Part shown: positions 57,541-64,000 of the stretch, piece after piece
How positions within the stretch are numbered: the first letter of the stretch is position 1
How the letters are laid out: every line of letters begins with the position of its first letter
Origin: Sphingomonas sp. GM_Shp_1
GTDB lineage: Bacteria > Pseudomonadota > Alphaproteobacteria > Sphingomonadales > Sphingomonadaceae
Direction: 5' to 3'
Assembly: GCF_026540895.1 (NCBI RefSeq)
Contig: NZ_JALNUR010000007.1
Coordinates: forward strand, 54,853-118,852
Length of the DNA stretch: 64,000 nt
Position numbers and translations under genes: made by a program
The notes under the pieces: model-generated
What the model was told of the DNA's origin: nothing
Databases searched by the model: none
The model's input: only the letters and a program-made list of their open reading frames with translations

Positions 57541-58989
57541 TCATCCCCTCCCCGGACCGCTCGCGGCATAGCGTATCGGTCGACCGAGCTGCGCTACTGG
57601 CGGCTCCATATCCACGATCAACAAATCCGCCCATTCCTGCGCGAGCTCGCGCCGCCGATCGAGATACGCCGCCCGGTTATAGGCCGACTCCACCTTGTTG
57701 CCGGGCACGTGGGCGAGCATCAGGTCGATGATCGCGCGATCTGGCGAAGAGCCTTCCCGCCCCCCGTCGCGCCATTCACGATCGGCCCGCTCGTTCATGA
57801 TCGTGGAGAAGGCCGCTCGGAAACCGTGGGGGACATGGCGCTGGTAATAGCCCGCGCGGATCAGCAGCGCGCGCAACGTGTTTTCCGAGATCGATCGATG
57901 CGAATGCCGCTCTGACGGGAAGAGGAGCTCATATCGACCGCTGACCTCGCGCAGCGCATCGATCACCTCCATCGCCTGGGAGGACAACGGGACTAGGTGG
58001 TCACCGCCTTCCTCTTCCTTCCGATCGCGATCGCCCTTCATCCGCGCCGCCGGAATGCGCCAGAGCGGGTGCTCGCCATCCAGATCCTCGAACTCGTCCC
58101 AACGAGCCCCGGCGATCTCACCCGGTCGCACGGCGGTCAGCGCGAGGAGGCGCAATGCGAACTTGGTCGCCGCGCGGGTCCGCTCCGCTTCGCAGTCGCG
58201 CAGCAGCTTGCGCATGCGCTCGATCCGGTCCTCGTTGGTCCGCGCGCCATCGATGATCGACGGCTGTTTCCTCGCCTTCGGTTTGTCGGCCAGCACCTTG
58301 ATGAGCGCGGCCGGCGCGGGGTCTGCTTTGCAAATGCCGGCGGCCATCGCGAAATTGAAGACGTCGGAGACCCGTTGGCGGAGACGATGGGCGCTCTCGA
58401 CGGATCCCCGGGCCTCGACCCTGTGGAGCATCTCCAGAATCTTGGGCGTGTCGATGTCGATCATCGGCAGCGCACCAATGACCGGGAAGGCGTCGCGTCG
58501 CAGCGACTTCAGCACATCGTCACTATGGACGGCCGACCAGCCCCGAACGCCTGGCTTCGTCCAGTTGGCGGCGTCGCGCACGCGGGCGGCGCCATGGACC
58601 GCCCGCCAGTCATCGAGCTTGCTAAGAACCCAGCCGCTCTTTTTCTCGAACCATTGGCAGGCCACGACCTGAAAGGTGTTGTCGGCCGCCGCCGACCGGG
58701 CAGCTTTCGTCACCTGCTTTACGATCGCGGGATCGCGCCCATCGAGGAGCGCCCGCTTGGCCTCGTCCCGCTTCTCGCGCGCCTGGACCAACGTGACGAT
58801 CGGATAGGCCCCGATGCTGAGCGTCTTCTGCACCGGCCGACCGGCGGCGTTGCGGCCGAACGTATAGTTCATCCGCCATAGCTTCCCGCCGGCCGGGGTG
58901 ACGTAGAGATAGAGCTGCCCTGAATCGGCGAGCTTGTATGCGGTGTCGGAAGGCTTGGCGGCTTTCACCTTGGCATCGTTCAGCGCCAT
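57541..58989 (-). CDS. int: Tyrosine integrase (P4-like)
   Basis: This 482-residue recombinase has an N-terminal arm-binding DUF4102 domain (LNDAKVKAAKPSDTAYKLAD, GGKLWRMNYTFGR), a core-binding domain, and the catalytic domain: Arg in ALTAVRPGEIAGARW near 290, HGFRAAF, LAHVPG, and Tyr in VESAYNRAAYL. It lies next to the tRNA-Ser attachment site and drives integration there. An in-frame ATG at 59004 is less likely. Its start overlaps CCATGG arm-type repeats, which may allow autoregulation. Confidence 0.92.
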   Translation of the reverse strand: MALNDAKVKAAKPSDTAYKLADSGQLYLYVTPAGGKLWRMNYTFGRNAAGRPVQKTLSIGAYPIVTLVQAREKRDEAKRALLDGRDPAIVKQVTKAARSAAADNTFQVVACQWFEKKSGWVLSKLDDWRAVHGAARVRDAANWTKPGVRGWSAVHSDDVLKSLRRDAFPVIGALPMIDIDTPKILEMLHRVEARGSVESAHRLRQRVSDVFNFAMAAGICKADPAPAALIKVLADKPKARKQPSIIDGARTNEDRIERMRKLLRDCEAERTRAATKFALRLLALTAVRPGEIAGARWDEFEDLDGEHPLWRIPAARMKGDRDRKEEEGGDHLVPLSSQAMEVIDALREVSGRYELLFPSERHSHRSISENTLRALLIRAGYYQRHVPHGFRAAFSTIMNERADREWRDGGREGSSPDRAIIDLMLAHVPGNKVESAYNRAAYLDRRRELAQEWADLLIVDMEPPVAQLGRPIRYAASGPGRG

Positions 58990-59044
58990 GGCATCGACCT
59001 CCATACCATGGCGCCCATGGACGATACCATGGATCGAGCCATGG
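58986..59044. repeat. Putative integrase arm-type sites, right end
   Basis: CCATGG occurs at 58986, 59006, 59015, 59027 and 59039. The last three are 12 bp apart in CCATGGACGATACCATGGAT and onward, matching the left-end pair at 5968-5985 in phase and sequence. The cluster overlaps the integrase start. Confidence 0.55.
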
Positions 59045-59156
59045 CATTGTGTAGACGCGAGTAGACGGGTGTGGACATTTCGGCCCCCTTATGAGGGACA
59101 AAACGTCACGTTTCTAGGGGGCTGTAGACCGGGAGATACGCGTTGATACGCGATAT

Positions 59157-59171
59157 TGGCGGAGACGGAGG
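59157..59171 (+). other. attR core
   Basis: TGGCGGAGACGGAGG, identical to 5889-5903, is the 3' end of tRNA-Ser. Integration restored the gene here. Confidence 0.88.
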
Positions 59172-59246
59172 GATTCGAACCCTCGGTACGGTTTCCCGTA
59201 CGACGCTTTAGCAAAGCGTTGGTTTCAGCCACTCACCCACGTCTCC
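59157..59246 (-). tRNA. tRNA-Ser: tRNA-Ser(GCU)
   Basis: The minus strand folds with acceptor GGAGACG/CGUCUCC, discriminator G and encoded CCA (59157-59159). The long variable arm (UACGGGAAACCGUA) is typical of tRNA-Ser, the anticodon GCU lies at 59210-59212, and the T loop is GGUUCGAAUCC. Length is 90 nt with CCA. It is the phage attachment site and remains intact. Confidence 0.97.
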
Positions 59247-59410
59247 GGTTGCGGCGAGGTGCGGCTATAGCGGGGCCGGGGGAGGCAATCAACCGGGTCT
59301 GGAGGGGATTTTATCAGGAAAATCGACTAGAGGCGTTTCCGTCATTCATTGCACTGCAAGGCGCGGGCTGGTTAACCTGGCTCATCGGTTCGCCGGGGGA
59401 GTTTGAAGTC

Positions 59411-60166
59411 ATGCGTCTCGTCTGTCTGGGTCTGTCGGTGCTGGGCGGCCTATCCATGGTCGCCGCCGCGCCCGTCGCCGCGCAGGTCCGCACCATCGAC
59501 CCGAATCAGGGCATCGACAGCGACCTGGGCACCCAGCCCTCGCGCCCCGCCCCGCGCAGCACGCCCGCGCAGGACGACGCGCCCGCCCCGTCCGCTCCGC
59601 CGGTGCAGCAGCAGCCCCCCGTCACCGCCACGCCGCCCGCGACCACGCCGGAAACCCGCGCGACCCAGACGACCCAGGCCGCCGACACGTTCGAGCGCGA
59701 CGATCTGCTCGCAGCGGGCGAAGGCGTGTTCGGCAAGGGTGCGGAAGGGCTGGCGGGGATGATCGAGCGTATCCTGCGCGAACAGGGCCGCCCCAATGCC
59801 TATATCGCCGGGCGCGAGGCGTCGGGCGCGTTCGTGGTCGGGCTGCGCTACGGCTCGGGGATCATGACCCACAAGGTCGAGGGGCAGATGCCGGTCTATT
59901 GGACCGGGCCCTCGCTCGGCTTCGATATCGGCGGCGATGCGAACAAGGTGTTCGTGCTCGTCTATAACCTCTACGACACCGAGGAACTGTTCCACCGCTT
60001 CCCGGCGGCCGAGGGGCGGCTCTATTTCGTCGGCGGGTTCGCGGCGACCTATTTGCGGCGGGGGAATGTGGTGCTCATCCCGGTGCGGCTGGGCGTCGGC
60101 TGGCGCGCGGGGGTGAATGTGGGGTATATGAACTTCACGCATAAGGCGCGGTGGCTGCCGTTCTGA
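59411..60166 (+). CDS. eipA: DUF1134 family protein (EipA-like)
   Basis: This 251-residue protein has a signal peptide (MRLVCLGLSVLGGLSMVAAA), a Pro/Thr-rich linker, and a DUF1134 barrel near 110-250 (ERILREQGRPNAYIAGREAS, GAFVVGLRYGSGIMTHKVEG, YWTGPSLGFDIGGDANKVFV, VRLGVGWRAGVNVGYMNFT). In Brucella, EipA is a periplasmic protein needed for envelope integrity. It lies just beyond the tRNA. Confidence 0.88.
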   Translation: MRLVCLGLSVLGGLSMVAAAPVAAQVRTIDPNQGIDSDLGTQPSRPAPRSTPAQDDAPAPSAPPVQQQPPVTATPPATTPETRATQTTQAADTFERDDLLAAGEGVFGKGAEGLAGMIERILREQGRPNAYIAGREASGAFVVGLRYGSGIMTHKVEGQMPVYWTGPSLGFDIGGDANKVFVLVYNLYDTEELFHRFPAAEGRLYFVGGFAATYLRRGNVVLIPVRLGVGWRAGVNVGYMNFTHKARWLPF

Positions 60167-60197
60167 TTTCGGCCTCGGGGTGAGGGTTTCCCTTGGC

Positions 60198-60275
60198 CTT
60201 CGACTTCGCTCAGGCTGAACGGGGTGGGGTATAAGCTTCCATTACTCGCTCCGTTCAGGCTGAGCGAAGTCGAAG
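60198..60275. terminator. Large inverted repeat, likely bidirectional terminator
   Basis: The arms, 60198-60222 and 60251-60275, are 25 nt each with one mismatch, built around CTTCGACTTCGCTCAGGCTG. It lies between two convergent genes (DUF1134 and the 60284 gene), so it can end both transcripts. The sequence resembles intergenic repeats common in sphingomonads. Confidence 0.65.
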
Positions 60276-60283
60276 CCCACGCC

Positions 60284-60685
60284 CTATCCCCGTACCAACA
60301 CCCGATAAGGCTCGCTCACCGCGATCACCGGCACGTTCCAGGGATGCGCCACGAGCAGCCGATCCGCCAAGGCATCCACGTCCGCCGCCGCATCGTACAT
60401 CGCGGTCAGGATCACCGTGGGCGACCAACTCGCCTCGCCCACCGCCCCAAGTGCAGGTACCGCGCCCTCGCCCGGTCGGAAGCCCTCATAGCCGAGGGCC
60501 AGTTCCACCACCTCGCGATAGCGCCCGAAATCGCCGAGCGGCGGGGTGCGCAGGATGGCGAGAAGCGGAGCGGCGGTTGCGTCCCGCTCGACCGCGCCCG
60601 GATTGCCGGCGATCAATGCCGAGAGCGTGGTGGGCGCGACCGGGCAATAGACCCGGATATCCCGCACCCACCGCACGCCGCTCAT
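60284..60685 (-). CDS. Conserved hypothetical protein downstream of pyrC
   Basis: This 133-residue protein (VRDIRVYCPVAPTTLSALIA, YREVVELALGYEGFRPGEG, LLVAHPWNVPVIAVSEPYRV) starts 4 nt before the end of pyrC (ATGA). The end WNVPVIAVSEP resembles CutA/NIF3-like small proteins. Function unknown; co-transcribed with pyrC. Confidence 0.65.
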   Translation of the reverse strand: MSGVRWVRDIRVYCPVAPTTLSALIAGNPGAVERDATAAPLLAILRTPPLGDFGRYREVVELALGYEGFRPGEGAVPALGAVGEASWSPTVILTAMYDAAADVDALADRLLVAHPWNVPVIAVSEPYRVLVRG

Positions 60686-62001
60686 CCGAAATCGACCGAT
60701 TCGAAGCGGATCGGCTGGCCGGTCGGCGTGTCGGCGAGCTGGTCTTCCCACATCGCGACCTGACCGCGCACGATGGTGCCGATCGGCTTGCCGGTCAGCT
60801 CCATGCCGGTGAAGGGCGACCAGCCGCACTTGGACTGGAGCCACCGGTCCTCGATCGTCCAGCGCTTCTTGAGGTCGACGATGGTGAAGTCGGCGTCATA
60901 GCCCGCCGCGATCCGCCCCTTGCCGACGATGCCGAAGATGCGCTGCGCACCGGCGCTGGTCAGCTCGATCACCCGTTGCAGCGACAGGCGACCGTTGGCC
61001 GCATGGTCGAGCAGCAGCGGCAGCAAGGTCTGCACGCCCGGCATCCCGCTGGGGCTGCCCGGATAGGGCTTGGCCTTTTCCTCCAGCGTGTGGGGCGCAT
61101 GGTCCGATCCGATCACGTCGGGCACGCCCTGGTTCAGCCAGTACCACAACCCGTCGCGGTGCGCGCCCGAGCGGATCGGCGGGTTCATCTGCGCCAGCGT
61201 GCCGAGGCGCGGATAGGCTTCCTCACCCGCCAGGGTCAGATGCTGCGGCGTGACCTCGCAGGTCGCGATGTCCTTGTTCCGGCCGATATATTCCAGTTCG
61301 GCGGGGGTGGTGACGTGCAGGATGTGGATGCGGCGATTGGCCTCGCGCGCCAGGCGGAGGATACGGCGGGTGGCGAGCAGCGCGCTCTCATCGTCGCGCC
61401 AGACCGGGTGCGAGGACGGATCGCCCTCCACCCGCTCGTCGGCGCGGGCATTCATCCGGTCCTCGTCCTCGGCATGGATCGCGACGCGGCGATGGCCCGA
61501 GGCGAGCACCTCGGCCAGACGTGCATCCTCCGACACCAGGAGGTCGCCGGTCGAGGCGCCCATGAAGATCTTCACCCCCGCCGTGCCCGGCATCCGCTCC
61601 AGCTCGGCCAGGTCGCGGACATTGTGGTTGGTCGCGCCGACATAAAAGGCATGGTCGCAGAACATCGTCTTGGCGCGGGTCAGCTTGTCGGTGATCGCGT
61701 CCGCCGAATCGGTGTTCGGCTTGGTATTGGGCATCTCGAAGACGGCGGTGACGCCGCCCATCACGGCGGCGCGGCTGCCGCTGGCCAGGTCTTCCTTGTG
61801 CATCAGGCCCGGCTCACGGAAATGAACCTGGCTGTCGATGACGCCGGGCAGGATGTCGAGCCCGGTGCAGTCGATCACCCGGCCCGCATCGCCGGTCGCG
61901 CCGATCTCCACGATCCGCCCGTCGCGAACGCCGACATCGGCGCGGACCGGGCCGCCGGGCGTGTGAACGGTGCCGCCGGAGAGAAGCAGATCGAAGGTCA
62001 T
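60682..62001 (-). CDS. pyrC: Dihydroorotase
   Basis: This 439-residue amidohydrolase closes carbamoyl-aspartate to dihydroorotate in pyrimidine synthesis. It has ILPGVIDSQVHFREPGLMHK with the His-x-His metal site, VKIFMGAS with the bridging Lys, RVAIHAED and ILHVTTPAE with the further His ligands, and VIGSDHAPHTLEEKAKPYPG with the catalytic Asp. The class I type is common in alphaproteobacteria. Confidence 0.95.
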   Translation of the reverse strand: MTFDLLLSGGTVHTPGGPVRADVGVRDGRIVEIGATGDAGRVIDCTGLDILPGVIDSQVHFREPGLMHKEDLASGSRAAVMGGVTAVFEMPNTKPNTDSADAITDKLTRAKTMFCDHAFYVGATNHNVRDLAELERMPGTAGVKIFMGASTGDLLVSEDARLAEVLASGHRRVAIHAEDEDRMNARADERVEGDPSSHPVWRDDESALLATRRILRLAREANRRIHILHVTTPAELEYIGRNKDIATCEVTPQHLTLAGEEAYPRLGTLAQMNPPIRSGAHRDGLWYWLNQGVPDVIGSDHAPHTLEEKAKPYPGSPSGMPGVQTLLPLLLDHAANGRLSLQRVIELTSAGAQRIFGIVGKGRIAAGYDADFTIVDLKKRWTIEDRWLQSKCGWSPFTGMELTGKPIGTIVRGQVAMWEDQLADTPTGQPIRFESVDFG

Positions 62002-62048
62002 GACAAACGGGCCTTTCGCGAATGGTCGCGCCTTCCTACCTTGCCCGC

Positions 62049-62813
62049 ATGAGCGATACCACCCCGACGACCGCCTCCGGAAACATGGCCGGCACGACCC
62101 TGGCCGACCGCCGCCTGATCCGCGTGGGCGGCGAGGATGTGCGCGGGTTTTTGCAAGGGCTGCTGACCCAGGACGTGCTGGGGCTGGAGCCGGACGCCCC
62201 CCGTTGGGCCGGGCTGCTGACGCCGCAGGGCAAGGCGCTGTTCGACTTCATCCTCTGGGCCGATGGCGAGGCGGTGCTGATCGATGCGGAAGCCGATCAG
62301 GCCGAAGCGCTCGCCCGGCGGCTGACCATCTATCGGTTGCGACGTGCCATCACCATCACGCCGGTCGACGATCTGGCGGTGCATTGGAGCCTGGATGCCC
62401 CCGACCGACCCGATGACCCCCGGCTGGCGGCGCTGGGCAAGCGCTGGCTGGCCCCGGCGAGCGAGGCGGCGAGTGGGTGGACGGCGCATCGCCTGTCGCT
62501 GGGCGTGACGGAAGGCGTGCGCGAACTGGGCTCTGGCGAGACGCTGTGGCTGGAGTGCAATGCGCGCGAGCTGAACGGGGTCAGCTTCACCAAGGGCTGC
62601 TATGTCGGGCAGGAGAATACGGCGCGCATGCACCACCGGTCGAAGGTCAATCGGCGGCTGGTCGTCGCGCCGCTGGGGGAGAGCGGGGATCGGACCCGCG
62701 CCACCTATCCCGCGCTGGGGTTGATGGTCGAGCACCGTCGGGTCGAGTCGCTGGGTGACGCCTTGCGCCCCGATTGGCTGGCTGCCGCGCTGGCGGAACC
62801 GGATCGGGACTGA
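62049..62813 (+). CDS. ygfZ: Folate-binding YgfZ/GcvT-like protein
   Basis: This 254-residue protein belongs to the YgfZ family (Fe-S cluster repair, tRNA modification). It has LADRRLIRVGGEDVRGFLQG, LLTPQGKALFDFILW and the signature VSFTKGCYVGQENTARMHHR near 190. Start 62049 was chosen; ATG 62085 is possible. Divergent from pyrC. Confidence 0.9.
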   Translation: MSDTTPTTASGNMAGTTLADRRLIRVGGEDVRGFLQGLLTQDVLGLEPDAPRWAGLLTPQGKALFDFILWADGEAVLIDAEADQAEALARRLTIYRLRRAITITPVDDLAVHWSLDAPDRPDDPRLAALGKRWLAPASEAASGWTAHRLSLGVTEGVRELGSGETLWLECNARELNGVSFTKGCYVGQENTARMHHRSKVNRRLVVAPLGESGDRTRATYPALGLMVEHRRVESLGDALRPDWLAAALAEPDRD

Positions 62814-62822
62814 AGCCCGGAG

Positions 62823-63362
62823 TCAGCGGGCGAGCTTCGCCTCGCTGGCCAGTGCCTGCTGAATCTGGACGCTGGGCGCGGCGAGCATATTTCCGACCTG
62901 CACCGCGATCGTCGCGGCGGCGACCAGGCCGAACAGGCAGAGCGCGCCGAATTGCAACGCGCTGGAGATGGAACGGCTTCGCTCCATACGGCGCGCGGCG
63001 TCGATTTCGCTGACCATGCGATGCGGGGCGTTGCGACGATCGCCGCCGGAGTCGAGTGCTGCGGGCTTGCCCTCCAGACGCGGTTCGTTGACCAGCGCGT
63101 CGGCACTGATCCTATCCTGGGTCCGGATGCCGGAGAAGCGGTCGCGCCGCCAGATGACGCGGCCGATCACGACCTGACGGCCGCGACGGATGTCGACATA
63201 TTCGCCCGCCTGCAAGGGATCGTCGCTCGCCAGCATCATGCCGCGCGACGAGACATTGTGAATGCACGCATCGCCCCAGCCCCGCACGGACTTCATGCGA
63301 CAGGGGATCAGAACCTGTCGGCGCGCCTCCCGGCTCTTATAATCCGGGCCCGCCCGCGCCAT
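62823..63362 (-). CDS. PilZ-domain protein with C-terminal membrane anchor
   Basis: This 179-residue protein has a PilZ-like domain near 5-80 (SREARRQVLIPCRMKSVRGW, ACIHNVSSRGMMLASDDPLQ, GEYVDIRRGRQVVIGRVIWR) and one transmembrane segment near 135-155 (FGALCLFGLVAAATIAV). It may sense cyclic di-GMP. Start 63362. Confidence 0.82.
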   Translation of the reverse strand: MARAGPDYKSREARRQVLIPCRMKSVRGWGDACIHNVSSRGMMLASDDPLQAGEYVDIRRGRQVVIGRVIWRRDRFSGIRTQDRISADALVNEPRLEGKPAALDSGGDRRNAPHRMVSEIDAARRMERSRSISSALQFGALCLFGLVAAATIAVQVGNMLAAPSVQIQQALASEAKLAR

Positions 63363-63599
63363 GACATCCCTTTCACATCCAATCCCTGTCCATAGTGGAT
63401 AGACACCAAGAAAGTGTGAATCTGCCGTTATCAAGCGGGCATGAGCGCCAAGCCAGCGGGAATAACGGCTCGTTGCAGCGGCCGAACGATCTCGCGAAAG
63501 GTTTCCGCCGGGTCGACCTCGCCGAATTCGGCATGGGTCCCACAACGCTATCGAAACCGATCAGGCATGCGGGCGTAACGCCGCATACTGTCCCCCAAA

Positions 63600-63630
63600 G
63601 AAAAAAGGAGGCCGGCTTTCGCCGACCTCC
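63600..63630 (-). terminator. Rho-independent terminator of the OmpA-family gene
   Basis: On the minus strand GGAGGTCGGC-GAAA-GCCGGCCTCC is followed by a T run (63600-63606). It lies 33 nt past the OmpA-family stop. The rest of the 300-bp gap to the PilZ gene (63363-63662) shows no supported gene. Confidence 0.85.
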
Positions 63631-63662
63631 CTCTTTCGTCATCAGCCTTGGCTGAGCGTGGC

Positions 63663-64000
63663 TTATTGGCCAGCGCCCGGACCGTAGGTGATTTCGACGC
63701 GACGGTTCTGGACCTCGCGGACACCGTCCGCAGTCTGAACGCGCAGCTTGTCGCGCTGCTCGCCGAACGCTTCGGTCGTGATCGTGCCGTCCGGGATCGA
63801 ACGCGACGTCATGTACGCCTTCACCGCGTCGGCACGACGCTGCGACAGACCCTGGTTGTAGCGCGGCGTACCCGACGTGTCGGTGTAGCCCGCAACCATC
63901 ACGCGGGCATTGCCGCAGCTCTGGTACTGGGTGATCGCGTTGTCGAGGATCGACGCTGCTTCCGGAGTAACGTCCGACTTGTCCCATTCGAAGAACACGA
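63663..64000 (-). CDS. OmpA-family protein, C-terminal part (cut by window edge)
   Basis: The frame is open to the window end and covers the peptidoglycan-binding OmpA domain: FFEWDKSDVTPEAASILDNA, VMVAGYTDTSGTPRYNQGLS, RRADAVKAYM and VQNRRVEITYGPGAGQ. The N-terminal part lies beyond 64000. Confidence 0.92.
   Translation of the reverse strand, partial: VFFEWDKSDVTPEAASILDNAITQYQSCGNARVMVAGYTDTSGTPRYNQGLSQRRADAVKAYMTSRSIPDGTITTEAFGEQRDKLRVQTADGVREVQNRRVEITYGPGAGQ

Larger units (their letters stand above)
5889..59171. mobile_element. Lambda-like siphovirus prophage integrated at tRNA-Ser
   Basis: A 15-bp direct repeat equal to the tRNA-Ser 3' end bounds 53.3 kb. The interval contains a tyrosine integrase beside the tRNA, an immunity region, replication genes, and a head-tail block colinear with lambda A-J, followed by lysis and tailspike genes. 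All expected structural modules are intact, and no frameshift other than the programmed one in the tail chaperones was seen, so the prophage could be functional. Confidence 0.93.

Noticed and set aside
63395..63655. An 86-residue plus-strand frame before the OmpA terminator
   Set aside because: It covers the terminator hairpin and has no ribosome site or domain.
1..64000. CRISPR array, insertion sequence or transposase
   Set aside because: No regular spacer-repeat array and no transposase-like protein were seen in the window.

Overview
The window is high-GC DNA from an alphaproteobacterium, most likely a Sphingomonas-type organism. This is inferred from base composition, host gene content (DUF1134/EipA, PilZ, type I dihydroorotase), short host palindromic repeats and an alphaproteobacterial-type SOS box. 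Host genes occupy 1-5.9 kb and 59.2-64 kb. Between them sits a complete lambda-like prophage of about 53.3 kb, integrated into the 3' end of a tRNA-Ser(GCU) gene. A 15-bp direct repeat of the tRNA 3' end (5889-5903 and 59157-59171) marks the two ends, and matching CCATGG-type repeats lie just inside each end.

Left host part: a small basic helical protein, a Gfo/Idh/MocA oxidoreductase with a Tat signal, a glyoxalase-fold protein, nicotinate phosphoribosyltransferase (pncB), a DUF3857/transglutaminase protein, and two copies of a palindromic repeat.

The late half of the prophage is read leftward from about 38.6 to 6.2 kb. It starts with a NusG/RfaH-like protein, then a probable cos region, TerS, TerL, gpW, portal, capsid protease with a nested scaffold, decoration protein, capsid, connectors, tail terminator, tail tube, tail chaperones joined by a -1 frameshift, tape measure, tail tip, a beta-helix tailspike, the lysis genes (holin-like, endolysin, nested Rz/Rz1), an SGNH-hydrolase tail protein, and finally accessory genes including an SRAP protein and a Mu Mom-like DNA modification protein. 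Gene order follows lambda A to J. A small tRNA-Gly(UCC)-like element lies next to the left att site.

The early half runs leftward from an immunity region at about 50 kb. A Cro-like gene leads small regulators, then a complete PRTRC cassette (ParB, E, C, F, B, A, ThiF; 41.6-47.0 kb), then an O-like replication gene with an internal iteron array and a P-like gene. Inside this half, 38.7-39.5 kb is a rightward island: operator pair, 29-residue peptide, tandem hairpins and an HTH fused to a PD-(D/E)XK-type nuclease domain. Rightward from the LexA-like repressor run small early genes (including an acyl-carrier-like protein without its serine), a lower-GC cargo block (DUF488 pair, DUF4145), and the integrase.

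Right host part: tRNA-Ser, a DUF1134/EipA protein, a small protein and pyrC, ygfZ, a PilZ protein, and the C-terminus of an OmpA-family lipoprotein or porin at the window edge.

The best candidate for an unusual system is the E1/E2/JAB/ubiquitin-like PRTRC operon carried by a lambda-type prophage. Second is the peptide/HTH-nuclease island, and third the degenerate tRNA-Gly-like element beside attL.
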